From contig DATHEQ010000010.1 in the NCBI GenBank assembly GCA_035318505.1, positions 1 through 64,000 of the forward strand: a DNA stretch of 64,000 nt. Direction: 5' to 3'. Position numbers and translations under genes: made by a program. This document shows positions 17,092 through 27,737 of the stretch, one piece after another. The stretch's first letter is position 1. The number at the start of each line of letters is the position of its first letter. Source of the stretch: DASWDH01 sp035318505 (GTDB lineage Bacteria; Myxococcota_A; Polyangia; Polyangiales; Polyangiaceae). The notes beneath the pieces are model-generated. The model made no database searches, was not told the origin of the DNA, and worked only from the letters and a program-made list of their open reading frames with translations.

Positions 17092-20000
17092 TTCGCAGCT
17101 CCCGCGTGGATGGTGTTCGGTAGGTAGGTCGCGGGCAGGTATTGGCCGAGATTGAGCAGGCTCTCCGGTCCGACCATGCGCAATCGCGCGAGGGCGAGCG
17201 CTTCGGCGATGTTGTCGCGTACGCCGCCGAAGTCGAAGCCGAGGTCGTCGCGCGCGACGCACAGCAGCACGGCCTGCGGCGCGCGCGTGGACGAGGCGTC
17301 GTAGTGCACGGCCAAGCCGGCGGCCGGCGTGCTGCGCGGAATGGCTTCGTTCCAGCCGCCGACGACGAGTCCGGCGAGTTTGTCAGTCGCGAAGCTGGGC
17401 CTGGCGCCTGTCATCAGGATGCACAGGCGCCCGCGCTCGTCCGCGCTCGGTCGCGCGATCGCCGCCCAGCGTTCGTGCGGGTGGTCAGGCAGTTGTGCGA
17501 GCCGGAAGTCGAACAGGCTGCTGTCGGCGGCAGCTTCGCACAGGTCGATCGCCACGCGTAGCCGGTGCGCGCCTGGATCGACGCGTCCAGCTTGGTTGAG
17601 CCAGCCGCAAACGGCTGTCGCGCCGGCGCTGCGGTCGCGCGCGATGCTCGCGTCGAGCGTCGCGCCGTCCGTTGGCAGGACGCGCGGAGCGAGCGGCAGA
17701 GCGTGGCCGACGAGCAGCGCCAGCCGTTCGGAGCGCGGCGCGTGTGCGGCCACGCGCTCGTCGTGGGCCAAAAGGCGCGCGTCGATGCCTGCGAGTACGA
17801 GCGCGACGTGTGTCGCGAGGGCTTGCGAGGCGGGCACTGTCAGCGCGCCGGGCAGCTGGTAGCCGACGAGCGGCAGCAGCGCCGCGCGCTGTTCGCGTGC
17901 AGAGGCAGCCGCTGCCAGCCGGTGGTGCGCGGCTACGAGCGCTTTGCGCAAGGCGCTTTCGCGCGCTGGCACGTCGGCGGGATCGATGCCGTCGGCAAGC
18001 TCGGTCGCGTTGGGCTCGACCAGATCACGGGCGTCGAGGTCACGGCCCTCGGCGATCAAACGGCACAGCGCGCGGGCCGCGAGCGTGACGGCGGCCAGGT
18101 CGGGTTGTGTCATGTCGCCCTCGACTACGATGGTTGCGCCCGCGAGCTCCGCCGGCCGCTGCGTCTCGGCCCACACGTCGAACGCGTCGCCGAGGCGGCC
18201 GAGTCCGGTCTCCTCACCGCGCGGTGCCAGGTAGAGCACGTCGAGCGCTGCCAAGCCCGTGTCTGCAAGCGTACGCGCCAAGCGCGGAGCGATGTCCGCA
18301 CCGTTCGCGTTCACGAAGCGCAGCGTGAGTTTGATCGCGGCGGGGTCGCCGAGCACACCTTCCGCCCAGGCTTCGAGGCCAGGCGCGGCGAGCGCGCGGC
18401 CGCTGGTAGCGGCACCTGGCCAATGCCCGCGTGCGTCCGGGTCAACCAGCAGCACCAGACGATGATGCACCAGCAACGCGGGCCGCGGTGTGTCCGCGAA
18501 CGTGAGCGCTGGCGGGCTGATCTCACCGGAGGATGCTGTCGTGAGCGCTGCAGTCGCGGTGGGTATGTTGCCGCGGGTGAGGGCGTGCACGCTCTGCGCA
18601 CTGATGGCGTCCGCGACCGCGTCGAGATCGCGGACGAGCTCGGCGAGCACGCGCCTCGGGTTGCCGGCTGGCCGGTCGGGCTCGGCGAGCAGCGCATCGA
18701 TCGCGTCGCGCGCGGCTCGCTCGGCGGCGTCGAGATCGTCGAGCCCGGAACGAGCGCGGGCGAGCAGCACACCGTCGACGATCGTGTTCGGCAGGGCCGC
18801 ACTCGCAGTCGCAGTCGCAGCCAGCGCGATCTCGCGTAGCGGCTCGATCCAGGTATCGAGGCCTGCGTCATGCAGCCGGCGCTCGAGGCGTGCTCCGAGC
18901 AAGCGGCCCAACTCCTGGCCGCGTCGCACGCCGTCGAGCAGCCAGGCCGCGCGACGAATCCGTTCGGATGATAGGTTGACCGCGAGACCCGCGCTCTCGG
19001 TCGAGCCCCCGAGCGCCGACCAGCCGGCGCGTAGCACCGCGGCGGTGGTGGCTAGCGGCATGGACGGCGCGGCGATGTAGCCCTGGGAAATTTTGCTGTC
19101 GCGGCGGCGCACGTCAACCACGAAGCCGTATGCGCCGATCTGAATACCGCGGGCGTGTTGTGCGCGACGATTCTCTAGCCGCCAGGCTGCGACGGCGCTG
19201 TGCCAAGCGTCGAGTCGATAGCTGGCGGGGCCGAGCGTCTCGCGCAGCAGTCGCTCGAGTTCGCCGATCGGGTCGGTGCTCGCCTGCGGCTGTGCTTGCA
19301 GCGTGCGGATGCCCGCTTGCAGGAGGTCGTGCTCGGCGCCCGCGCTGGCCTTGTCCAACGCGGCACCGAGCAGCGCCTGCAGCATGGGCAGGCGCGGCTT
19401 GTCGCTGACGCTCCCGTTCGCAAGGGCGGCGAGCCACTCGCCGACGGCGGCTACGTCGGCCGCGCTGTGTGCGCCGGCAACCAGTGGCAGCGTCCACGCT
19501 GTCTCGCTGCCAGTTTCGCCGTGATAGGCAAAAAAGGCCTGCGGATCAGTGGCGTCGCCGACACGGAACGAGACATCGGAAGTTTGACTACTAACAAAGG
19601 GACTGACGGGGGCGACGCGAGCGTGGTGAGCGTTGACGAGTGTCAGCAGTTGGTCGTCGATGAAGTCAGCCAAGGTCTCGTAGGCCGTGCGCTGGTCGGT
19701 GGTGAACGGGATGCCGTCCATGCTCGAGGTGTGGTGGAAGTCGAAGGCGGCGCTTTCGAAGGCCGAGACCGAATCGCGCGCTTCGTCGTCTTCGAGCTGC
19801 TCGAAGCGTCGCCAGGCAGGGTTTTGTGCCTCGTCAGGGTAGCTGTTGCCGTGGGCATCGCGGAACTGACTGCACAGGAACCCGAGTAAGAACATGCGCG
19901 CGTCGTAGGCGTCGGCGTACTCATCGCGCTTGGGCTCGATGGTTCGCAGTGTTAGTCCGGTCGGGTGCGGCACGGAGCCGAGCACCTTGGAGACTGTGGC

Positions 20001-21455
20001 GGCGAGCTGGCCGTCGGTGAGTTCGCCCCCCGGCGCGTCGCTCGCGTTTGGATCGAGATGGGCGACGCCCGGCAACGACAGCTCCCAGTACTGGCGCAGG
20101 CCGCAGACCACGTTTTCCACGTGTGCCACGTTGCTCTTCGGCGTCTCGACGGCGGGGTGATGCGGGTCGATGCGGCAGATCGGCAGCACACCGTACGGCT
20201 GCGTGCCGACGAGCAACGTGGGCAGGCTGGCTCCACCGCGAACGAAGGCCGTGCTCCAGTCGCGCAGCCAGTCGCGCGCGTCGGCGTCGAGGATTCCGCC
20301 GAGCAGTTCGCGCAGGTAGCCGCCCAGCAACGCCGGCCACAGTCCACGATTCATGGCTTCGGCCTGGGCCAGCTGCGGGTTGCCCACCTGGCTGCACTTG
20401 TCGAGTGCATTGTCCTTGCCCAAGCCGAGCGCGACGCTCACAGCATCGCCGAATGGTAGGCGATACAGCGCGCCCTCGCTAGCAATTTCCGGCCGACCAA
20501 CTGGCGCAGGGGCCTCCAGCTCTGCGACGCGTAGCTGCGCGAGGTTCGGATGAGCCGGGTGCATGGTCGCTGCAGCCGACTCGCCGCGGTTGGTCGGCAT
20601 GCCCTGCGGAGCGAGTTCGAGCCCACGGCTGTAACGCTGGGCCTCGAGCAGCTCCTCGAGCGCGATCCGCGCGTCGCCCTCGCGAATCCCGAACACGATC
20701 AAGCGATCGAAGCCATCGACCGCGGCTGGAGTGGCGTTGAGATCGATGCGTAGCGCCATACCGACTGCGAGCGCCGCGTCGATGTCGTGCAGCCAGTTGA
20801 GCCCTTGTCCGGTGAGGAACTCTTCGGCGCCGCCCGCCGCGACGTCGACGAGCGCAGGTGCAAGCGGCAGCTCCTCGGGAATCGGCGCGCCGAACCACGT
20901 ACCGGCGAGCTCGTTGTCGACGTAGCCGGCCACCGCGAAACGCTGGGGCAAGAGCCGTGCACGCGTCGGGACCGCGCTCTCCCGCAGCTCGAGCTTCGGG
21001 AACTTCGGAAACGGCACGAGCGGCTGCGCATCTGGGATCGGCTGCGTCGGGGCTGCTGCGATATTCAACGGCTTGCACGAGCGCGCGACCCAGGACGCGC
21101 GCCACGGCCCGAGCTGGTTGGCCAGCCAGGCGAACGCCTCATCTTTGGCCGCAGTGTCGGGCCCCGCGCGCCAGCTGCGCTCCCAAAACCCGCAGCCGAG
21201 TGCCTGTTCGGAGGCCGTCAGTTCGCGCGCGTGTGCGTCAGCGTGGATCGCATCCGGGTAGATGCGCACCGTCAACACCGCTGGCTCGCCCTGCGGAGAG
21301 AAGCGGGTCTCGATGCGCAGCGGCAGCAGCGCGAGCGGCAGATCCGGATCGAGGCTCGAGAACAGTGCCTTGTACTCGGCGATCGAGCTGCGCGGGTCGT
21401 GCGCTTGCGGATCGGGTCGTGCGGGCTTCGGTTGCAACTTGGTTTGGTCGGACAT
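17088..21455 (-). CDS. Very large uncharacterised protein, fourth gene of the cassette
   Basis: The protein has 1455 residues and a good GAGAGGAG site upstream. The N-terminus has LALLPLRIETRFSPQGEPAV then LTVRIYPDAIHADAHARELT, a pattern recurring in a set of large uncharacterised bacterial proteins. Later segments include LLVGTQPYGVLPICRIDPHH and a C-terminal ESLLNLGQYLPATYLPNTIH. There is no signal peptide or membrane span. A long alanine/arginine-rich central region (about 800-1100) may be helical. It is probably a large scaffold or multi-domain soluble protein; no enzymatic motif was found. It ends in an ATGA overlap with the last cassette gene. Confidence 0.75.
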   Translation of the reverse strand: MSDQTKLQPKPARPDPQAHDPRSSIAEYKALFSSLDPDLPLALLPLRIETRFSPQGEPAVLTVRIYPDAIHADAHARELTASEQALGCGFWERSWRAGPDTAAKDEAFAWLANQLGPWRASWVARSCKPLNIAAAPTQPIPDAQPLVPFPKFPKLELRESAVPTRARLLPQRFAVAGYVDNELAGTWFGAPIPEELPLAPALVDVAAGGAEEFLTGQGLNWLHDIDAALAVGMALRIDLNATPAAVDGFDRLIVFGIREGDARIALEELLEAQRYSRGLELAPQGMPTNRGESAAATMHPAHPNLAQLRVAELEAPAPVGRPEIASEGALYRLPFGDAVSVALGLGKDNALDKCSQVGNPQLAQAEAMNRGLWPALLGGYLRELLGGILDADARDWLRDWSTAFVRGGASLPTLLVGTQPYGVLPICRIDPHHPAVETPKSNVAHVENVVCGLRQYWELSLPGVAHLDPNASDAPGGELTDGQLAATVSKVLGSVPHPTGLTLRTIEPKRDEYADAYDARMFLLGFLCSQFRDAHGNSYPDEAQNPAWRRFEQLEDDEARDSVSAFESAAFDFHHTSSMDGIPFTTDQRTAYETLADFIDDQLLTLVNAHHARVAPVSPFVSSQTSDVSFRVGDATDPQAFFAYHGETGSETAWTLPLVAGAHSAADVAAVGEWLAALANGSVSDKPRLPMLQALLGAALDKASAGAEHDLLQAGIRTLQAQPQASTDPIGELERLLRETLGPASYRLDAWHSAVAAWRLENRRAQHARGIQIGAYGFVVDVRRRDSKISQGYIAAPSMPLATTAAVLRAGWSALGGSTESAGLAVNLSSERIRRAAWLLDGVRRGQELGRLLGARLERRLHDAGLDTWIEPLREIALAATATASAALPNTIVDGVLLARARSGLDDLDAAERAARDAIDALLAEPDRPAGNPRRVLAELVRDLDAVADAISAQSVHALTRGNIPTATAALTTASSGEISPPALTFADTPRPALLVHHRLVLLVDPDARGHWPGAATSGRALAAPGLEAWAEGVLGDPAAIKLTLRFVNANGADIAPRLARTLADTGLAALDVLYLAPRGEETGLGRLGDAFDVWAETQRPAELAGATIVVEGDMTQPDLAAVTLAARALCRLIAEGRDLDARDLVEPNATELADGIDPADVPARESALRKALVAAHHRLAAAASAREQRAALLPLVGYQLPGALTVPASQALATHVALVLAGIDARLLAHDERVAAHAPRSERLALLVGHALPLAPRVLPTDGATLDASIARDRSAGATAVCGWLNQAGRVDPGAHRLRVAIDLCEAAADSSLFDFRLAQLPDHPHERWAAIARPSADERGRLCILMTGARPSFATDKLAGLVVGGWNEAIPRSTPAAGLAVHYDASSTRAPQAVLLCVARDDLGFDFGGVRDNIAEALALARLRMVGPESLLNLGQYLPATYLPNTIHAGAAK

Positions 21456-21465
21456 CGCGCTCCTC

Positions 21466-24309
21466 TCAGATCAGCCGCTGGGCGTGGACCAGCATGCGGA
21501 AGGGCCGTTGCCAGGTGGCACGGGCTTGGTGGGCGCTGCTCTGGCCCCAGGTCGTGCCACCGAGCTCAACGCCAGCCAGACGCACGGCGTCGGTTCGCGC
21601 ATGCGTGAGGGCGTCGAGCTCAGCTTGGCTTGCGACGAGGTGGCCCCAGGACGCGGCGTCCCAGCTGCCCGGTTTCTGATCGAAGTGCGCTGGTCGCGCA
21701 CGGTCGAGGCCGAAGCGTGGGCTGGCAGGTTGCTCCTCGACTCCTACGTAATAACCATGACCAGCGTGCTCGCCGCGCGCGGCACCGGGTGCGACGTCGA
21801 ATCCGAACACCGCGGTCTGTGGATCCAGCATGGCGAGGAACGCGACCTCGATCACCGTGCCCGGCTCCGGGACGAGTGCACCGTCTTCACCACGGATCGC
21901 CTTCTGCATGAACCAGTGTGCGGTCGGGTAGCGGCGCACCAGATCGCCGCGCACTACGATCGCAGTCAGCTCCGCGGCCTGGGCCGCGACGTTCTCCGCC
22001 AGGCTTTGGCCCGGCTTCCACGCGCTCGCGATGTCCGCGATGTCCGTGCGCTCGGGGTCGACGTACTGCCAGAAGCGCCGAAAGAATGTCGCGCGCACGT
22101 TCACCGGGTAGTCGCGCCAAACCAGCTCGCGCGCGAGCTCGCAGTTGGCGCCGACCAAGAACGCAGCCACGAACGTCGCGTTGACTTCGACCAGGCGCAC
22201 TCGATTCTTGCGAAGGCTGGACACGCCGGGCATGAACCACTCGCTGGCGAGCGCGATCAGGTCGGGACTCAGGGGATCGGAGAAGATCGGTGCAAGCGCG
22301 AGCGGCTTGGGCAGCGCCTCGACTGCCAGCCGCTCAGCCAGTTCGGGGATGCGTGCGACCAGGCCGGCGCGCACAGACGCAGCGATGCTCGCGGTGTCGA
22401 GTCGCGTGCGCACGCTCGTGGCGAGTTCGCTGACATCCGTCGCCGCTGCGACCAGCGAGCGCTGCGATCGCTTGCGTTGCGTCACGCCTGCAGCTGACAG
22501 CGCCGGGGCGAGCAGCTTGGTGAGCGCTGCAGCATCGACGCGGTAGCGCTCGCTGAGCGCGCGCGGAGCGTCGCGCAGCTGCACCGCCATCAGCGGCATA
22601 GTCACCTGCTCGTCGCGCGTCGGATCCTTCGTCCGCGCGGCGCTCGGCAGACCGTGGCGGGCGCCGCGCCGCTGCCCCGGCAGCTGCGGCACGACGACCT
22701 GTTCTTCGAGCGTCGGGTCATGCGTCTGCGCGCCGCTCGGCAGACCGTGCACCGCGAACCGCAGCGCGGGTGCCAGCGCGCTGGCGTTCGGGCCGGTCGC
22801 TGCGAGCGTCAGCGCGAGGTGTTCGGCGCCGAGGCGCGCGGCGCTGCGCCCGGTGCGTTTGGCGAAGTCGCGGGCGAGCGGTGTGCCGCGGCGTGTCAGG
22901 CGCAACGCCGCGTGCGAGACCAGGCCGTTCGGCACGTCGCTCTCGGCCAGCCGCGTGGCGATGCTCGACGAGCCACCTGAAAGCAGCGGATGCAGCCGGC
23001 TGGTCAGGCGCAGCACGTCGGCCGCTTCGATGCTGGCTGTGCGCGCCGCGAGTGAACGCGTGATCTCCACGGCGAGGCGGCCACGGTTGAGCAGGTCGAG
23101 GGTCGCCGGCAGATCGCCCGCTTGCTCCCACGCCCCCGCGACCAGTGCCTCCTGGTTGGCACGCACCACGGCTGCGCCCAGCCCAGCCGCGGCGCGCGTG
23201 ACCGGATCGAGGTTCAGCTCGCGCAGCCAGCCGTCGGCTTGTGGGACCCGCTTGGCGCCGGCAGGCCACGCCCCGTAGCTGGGCGGCGCGACCACCGGAT
23301 CGGTCACGCTCCGGTCGTAGGTTGCGCGCTGCATGCCAGCGTTGAGCAGCACGCGGATCGCGCTCTGGAAGGGTTCACGCAGCTGCTTGTTCCACGGGCG
23401 CGGCGTCGCCTCGAGCGTGCGCAAAGCGCCCTGCATATCGACGATGGCGGTCGTCACGCTGGCCGGCACGATGCCCGGCGCCGTGATGTCGAGCGCGTGC
23501 ATCCCCAGCTCCGCACCGTCGCCCGCAGGCTCGAGGCGCCGGCAAAGCGCTTCGAAATCTCCACCCTCACCGGTCGTGAAGCGCCATGAAACGTAGACCG
23601 GTAGCTCGATTGGAGCGCGCAGCGAGGCCTTGGTCCACGCGGGCTCGATCGCGGACTCAGTCGGGATGGGCTGCCCGAGTCCGCGCAGTCGGCCATCCTC
23701 GAATGCCGGAACCAGGCACACGCGGTAACCCGTACGCGGCAAGAGCCGGCGCGGGCAGATCAAGCGCGCGAACACCTCCGACGAGCCGCTGGCGACAGCG
23801 TCTGCGATCGCGCTAGTTGCGATCAGCGACTGCACATGCACCCACGCCCAAGAATCGGCGAGGTCCGGCAGCTCGGCGGAGGGCTCGGCGATCGTGAGCA
23901 CCGGCAGTCTCGCGCCCGCACCCGGTCGCAGCGTGACGCCCGACTGCTCGCGCACGGCGATAAGCACAAGCCACGGTCGCAGCTTTTGACCACCCGCAGG
24001 GCAGGCCGGAGTGAGCAACCACGGCAGATCAGGCGCGCGCAGCTCGAGCAGCGGAAAGTAGTTCTCCTCGACATCGAGCGCATCCGGAGCGGGCTCCATG
24101 CGCAGCACCTGCGCGTCGCTCAGGCCGGTCGCGTCGCCGGGGCCACGCAACACCACGGTCTGCGTGATCAGCGAGCCCTCGATGTCAATGCTGGCAGTGA
24201 TCGTGACGTCGCGCGGCAGCGGACCAGACAAAGGATCTGGGTTGGTCAACGCGCGCGCGAGGCCGCGGCGGAGGTAGGGCAAGAACGTGATCTCCGGGCT
24301 GCTCATCAC
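21466..24309 (-). CDS. Uncharacterised large protein, third gene of the cassette
   Basis: The protein has about 946 residues. Either GTG 24309 or the adjacent ATG 24306 starts it; the former overlaps the DUF6603 gene stop. The N-terminus FLPYLRRGLARALTNPDPLS is followed by DALDVEENYFPLLELRAPDL, PWLLTPACPAGGQKLRPWLV and LPDLADSWAWVHVQSLIATS. This ordered set recurs in uncharacterised proteins that accompany the other cassette members. No membrane helices or catalytic signature are seen. Two near-identical internal motifs (LPSGAQTHDPTLEEQVVVPQ and LPSAARTKDPTRDEQVTMPL, about residues 525-565) form a short tandem repeat. Function unknown. Confidence 0.75.
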   Translation of the reverse strand: MMSSPEITFLPYLRRGLARALTNPDPLSGPLPRDVTITASIDIEGSLITQTVVLRGPGDATGLSDAQVLRMEPAPDALDVEENYFPLLELRAPDLPWLLTPACPAGGQKLRPWLVLIAVREQSGVTLRPGAGARLPVLTIAEPSAELPDLADSWAWVHVQSLIATSAIADAVASGSSEVFARLICPRRLLPRTGYRVCLVPAFEDGRLRGLGQPIPTESAIEPAWTKASLRAPIELPVYVSWRFTTGEGGDFEALCRRLEPAGDGAELGMHALDITAPGIVPASVTTAIVDMQGALRTLEATPRPWNKQLREPFQSAIRVLLNAGMQRATYDRSVTDPVVAPPSYGAWPAGAKRVPQADGWLRELNLDPVTRAAAGLGAAVVRANQEALVAGAWEQAGDLPATLDLLNRGRLAVEITRSLAARTASIEAADVLRLTSRLHPLLSGGSSSIATRLAESDVPNGLVSHAALRLTRRGTPLARDFAKRTGRSAARLGAEHLALTLAATGPNASALAPALRFAVHGLPSGAQTHDPTLEEQVVVPQLPGQRRGARHGLPSAARTKDPTRDEQVTMPLMAVQLRDAPRALSERYRVDAAALTKLLAPALSAAGVTQRKRSQRSLVAAATDVSELATSVRTRLDTASIAASVRAGLVARIPELAERLAVEALPKPLALAPIFSDPLSPDLIALASEWFMPGVSSLRKNRVRLVEVNATFVAAFLVGANCELARELVWRDYPVNVRATFFRRFWQYVDPERTDIADIASAWKPGQSLAENVAAQAAELTAIVVRGDLVRRYPTAHWFMQKAIRGEDGALVPEPGTVIEVAFLAMLDPQTAVFGFDVAPGAARGEHAGHGYYVGVEEQPASPRFGLDRARPAHFDQKPGSWDAASWGHLVASQAELDALTHARTDAVRLAGVELGGTTWGQSSAHQARATWQRPFRMLVHAQRLI

Positions 24310-27300
24310 GCGCTCCGGGCAGAGGCGGTGGGGGCGATGCGTGCAGCGGGGTCAGTGGCGCGCCGCGTGCGAAGGCGGCGCAGCTCCGCGCTGTAGCTGC
24401 CGGGCTGGCCGATGGCGGTGCCGAGCAGCGGATCGATGCGCGTCCAGCTGATCTCGCCGACGCCAAAGCGCGTTGAGACCACGCGTCGCTTGCCGCTGCT
24501 AGCAGCGAAGGTCGCGGGCGCAGTGGCGAGCGGGAGTGATGAGTCGAAGCGCACTGCCTTCACGGGTCGCGTGGCGTCGGCATCGAGAATGCGCGTCTCG
24601 GGATCGGGCGTGACGGTCTGGGCGTCGCTTCCGAAGTCCAGCGCGCCGCCGCTGATGCGCACGCCCGCGGTCATCTCGGCGTAGGAGGGAGCCGCGAGCT
24701 TTTCCGGCGTGGTCATCACATCGAACTGCGCGGGCGCGAACCAGTCGCTGACGATCTGATAGCTGGAGCTCGGGACGCCCTCGAGGCCGGCCATGCGCAG
24801 CGTGAGATACGTCGGGCCGTCGATGCCGTACGCGCCGTAGCGCTCGAGTTCGCGGTCCAGCGGCGCCAGCGACTGGCGCACTTCGAGCTCGGCGTCGGGG
24901 CGCACGCGCGGTGCGCCAGGTGCAGCTGAAGCCGCGGCGAACAGGATCGGTGAAGCGTCCGGAGCGAGCTCGCGCCAGGCGTCGGCGCTCGCCAGTGCAT
25001 CCCGAACGGCAGCCAGCACGTGGCTTCTGGGCGCGGCTTCGGCCTTCGCGGTGCCACCGAAAGCCACTTCGAAATGTACGTCCAGGCCGAAGAAGGTGAT
25101 GCTGCCGATGGCGGTGGCGTACCAGGGCTTGGGCCCTTCGAGGTGCACTCGGAGCTCGGCGCCGAACAGCTCCTTGTCGCCGGCCGAGACATCGACGCTG
25201 CAGTGCGCGTCGGCGATGAACGCAAACGGCGAGAACGTCAAAACCACGTCGAAGCCCAGCGAGCCGGTTGCAGTGTAGGTCGTCACCAGCGCTTTCATCC
25301 TCGCTTCGAGCGTGGCCAGCGCGCCGAACTGCAAGGCATTGGAGGCGACCGCGACGTAGCCGTCGACGCCGAACCAGATGTCCTCGCTGAGCGCGATCTC
25401 GAAACCGATCCCGTCGAGATCCATCACCGAGGCCGGTAGCGGTCCCGGCGGTTGAAACGCTGGGTGGAAGCCGCCGACGGCGATCAGGAAGTAGGGCTTC
25501 GGGCCGAAGTCGCAGTACGTAGCCATCCCGCCATGCAGCTGGAACGCTCCCACGATCGACGAATCGTAAAGCGCCGCGGTGATCGAAACCGAGTGCCGGC
25601 AGACGTCGATCGCACCGATCGAGTCGAGATGCAGCTCGAGCTCCGGCAATCGCTCGTCGGGAAGGACCATCGACAAACTGCCGACGATTGCCAGCTCGAG
25701 ATCGGGCAGCCCGACGATCACACCGAGCTGTCCGCGTACGAGTGACTTTGGCGCGCCCCAGTCGATCTGCGCCGCCACGCCGAACACTGAGCTGCCTTGC
25801 GCGGGCGGGAACCAGTCGTCGAGCGACGCGGCGATCTGCGGCGCGTCATGAAGCGGGTCGTCAGGGAAGAGCAGCGCGTCGATCGCGCCGTCCTTGAGCG
25901 CTCGCGCCAGCACGTCCGGATCGAACGTGCGGTTGAGACAAACCAAACCGCCGACGCCCGAGAGGAAGAAGCCGAAGCCGAGCGGCAGGCTGGGGAAGGT
26001 GGCCGAGATGCTGGCGAAGAACGACCAAGCGTCGGGATCGTTGGGCAGCTGAGTGTCGATCACCACCACCGCCTGGATACCGATCACCAGAAAATCAAAG
26101 GCCAGGCCACCCCACCAGCGCCCGATCTCGCGCTCGTGACCGATGATGCCGCCCCCGCTCACGACCCCGGGGATGTCCAGGGAGAAGCCGATCGCGTCGG
26201 GCGGCTTGAAGCCGGCCTGCACGCCGAGGCCGGCCAAGAAGGCATCCTCGGCGTCTGGGGTCAGCTCGAGCAGCAGCCCCATGTCCTCGACCCAGAGCTC
26301 GAACGGATTCAGCACCAACCGCAGCGTCGCCCCCAGCTGGATGGCGATCACGCCGTCTTTGCCGCGGACGGCGGCGCTGAACGACTCGATCGTCAGCGGG
26401 CCCAGCGTCCTATCGATCGGAAGTGTCAGCTCAAGCCCGACGCCACCCAGCGAGATGCCGCTGCGCGACGACCAGAGCAGGCCGAGCTCGGCGTCGACCA
26501 GCAGCGGCTCGGAGATCAAGAAGCGCAAGAACGAGTCGGCGTCGCCCGGATCGATGGTGAGCGCGATCGCGCCGCGACCGTGACCCGGCAGCGCGCGCGC
26601 CTCGAAGATCAGCTCCGGCTCGCCGCGGGCCTCGAAGGCGAGCCCGAGCCGCAGGCCGTTGACTTCTAGCCGGGTTCCGGTCGCACCGCCGATTAGATGC
26701 CAGGGTTCGGCGGGCTTGCCCTCGGCAGCGATCTCGTAGTGTTGATCGATCGGCTCGGCGACGAACGCGGTTTCACCCGGCGACAAGCGCACGCCTACGG
26801 CGCCGGTCGCGTCCGCGCTGCCGCTGACTGTCAACACCCAGCCGGGCACGATGTCAGCGAGCGCCGCGGCGGTGCCCCAGCTGAGATTGCCGATGAAAAT
26901 GCTGTCGACGTCGCCGCCGGGTCGCTTCGGGATCGGCGCCAACACTGCACCGTGCTCCGCGAAACCAGTGGTGAGTACGCCATGGATGATCGGCAAGCTC
27001 AGCTCGCGCAGCTCGGGGTCGGGCACAGTGGTGCCGTAGAAGTCGTCGACCAACTTTGGGCGCAGCGGCAGTCGTTCGAACGCCACGCCCAGGCTGCGCG
27101 CCACGCGCGCCAGCGCCGTCAGCGCCTCGCGCTGGGCGAACGGCTCAGCGTCGTGCCAGTGGTATAGCGCGCTGAGGTGCGCCGACGGATCGCTCACGAG
27201 CCCGCTCAGGTTATTCCAGGCGATGCTGCGCCGGATGTACGGCGAGCGTTCATCGTCGCTCGGCCGCGCGGCCGCTGCGTCGAGCACGATCACGCCGGCC

Positions 27301-27737
27301 GCTTGCAGCAGCGCGAACAGTACACCGTGCTGCTGCTCGAGATAGCGCACGAGCAGGTATTCGGGTAGGTCGAGTGCCAGCTCCGCCCAGAACCCGGGGT
27401 CGCGGAGCGACTCGGGCAGGCCGTGCGTTTGCAGCTGCGCGAGGCCTTCGATTAACGCACCCGTGGCCAGCGCCAGGTCTAGGAGCTCGAGCAGCGCCGT
27501 GCCTTCAGCGCCCTGGTCGAGTGCTTCGATCAGCACTGCGCTTGCCCGCACCAGGTCGCTGGCGGAAGCCGCGACTGCAGCCAATGGCTGCTGGGAGAGC
27601 ACGGCGGCGTCGAACGCTTTCTCCCAACCCAGGTTGCGGATCAAACGCCGGAACGCCTCGGCGTCGTGCAGCGCGCGCTCGAGCGGCGCGAAGGCGTCGA
27701 GCACGCCGACTAGAAATGGTGCCAGCGGGGAACTCAT
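24306..27737 (-). CDS. DUF6603-family large protein, second gene of the cassette
   Basis: The protein has 1143 residues and the ATG at 27737 overlaps the preceding stop (ATGA). It has an N-terminal helical part of about 250 residues, then an extended beta-rich region. From about residue 480 it carries the DUF6603 pattern: FKPPDAIGFSLDIPGVVSGG, then AFDFLVIGIQAVVVIDTQLP, then LGFGFFLSGVGGLVCLNRTF, then KDGAIDALLFPDDPLHDAPQ, then YFLIAVGGFHPAF, and a C-terminal SLGFDVVLTFSPFAFIADAH. The strongly alternating hydrophobic strands suggest a large beta-solenoid or beta-sheet surface. The function of DUF6603 is unknown to me. It is the only cassette member with a family name I can give. Confidence 0.78.
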   Translation of the reverse strand: MSSPLAPFLVGVLDAFAPLERALHDAEAFRRLIRNLGWEKAFDAAVLSQQPLAAVAASASDLVRASAVLIEALDQGAEGTALLELLDLALATGALIEGLAQLQTHGLPESLRDPGFWAELALDLPEYLLVRYLEQQHGVLFALLQAAGVIVLDAAAARPSDDERSPYIRRSIAWNNLSGLVSDPSAHLSALYHWHDAEPFAQREALTALARVARSLGVAFERLPLRPKLVDDFYGTTVPDPELRELSLPIIHGVLTTGFAEHGAVLAPIPKRPGGDVDSIFIGNLSWGTAAALADIVPGWVLTVSGSADATGAVGVRLSPGETAFVAEPIDQHYEIAAEGKPAEPWHLIGGATGTRLEVNGLRLGLAFEARGEPELIFEARALPGHGRGAIALTIDPGDADSFLRFLISEPLLVDAELGLLWSSRSGISLGGVGLELTLPIDRTLGPLTIESFSAAVRGKDGVIAIQLGATLRLVLNPFELWVEDMGLLLELTPDAEDAFLAGLGVQAGFKPPDAIGFSLDIPGVVSGGGIIGHEREIGRWWGGLAFDFLVIGIQAVVVIDTQLPNDPDAWSFFASISATFPSLPLGFGFFLSGVGGLVCLNRTFDPDVLARALKDGAIDALLFPDDPLHDAPQIAASLDDWFPPAQGSSVFGVAAQIDWGAPKSLVRGQLGVIVGLPDLELAIVGSLSMVLPDERLPELELHLDSIGAIDVCRHSVSITAALYDSSIVGAFQLHGGMATYCDFGPKPYFLIAVGGFHPAFQPPGPLPASVMDLDGIGFEIALSEDIWFGVDGYVAVASNALQFGALATLEARMKALVTTYTATGSLGFDVVLTFSPFAFIADAHCSVDVSAGDKELFGAELRVHLEGPKPWYATAIGSITFFGLDVHFEVAFGGTAKAEAAPRSHVLAAVRDALASADAWRELAPDASPILFAAASAAPGAPRVRPDAELEVRQSLAPLDRELERYGAYGIDGPTYLTLRMAGLEGVPSSSYQIVSDWFAPAQFDVMTTPEKLAAPSYAEMTAGVRISGGALDFGSDAQTVTPDPETRILDADATRPVKAVRFDSSLPLATAPATFAASSGKRRVVSTRFGVGEISWTRIDPLLGTAIGQPGSYSAELRRLRTRRATDPAARIAPTASARSA

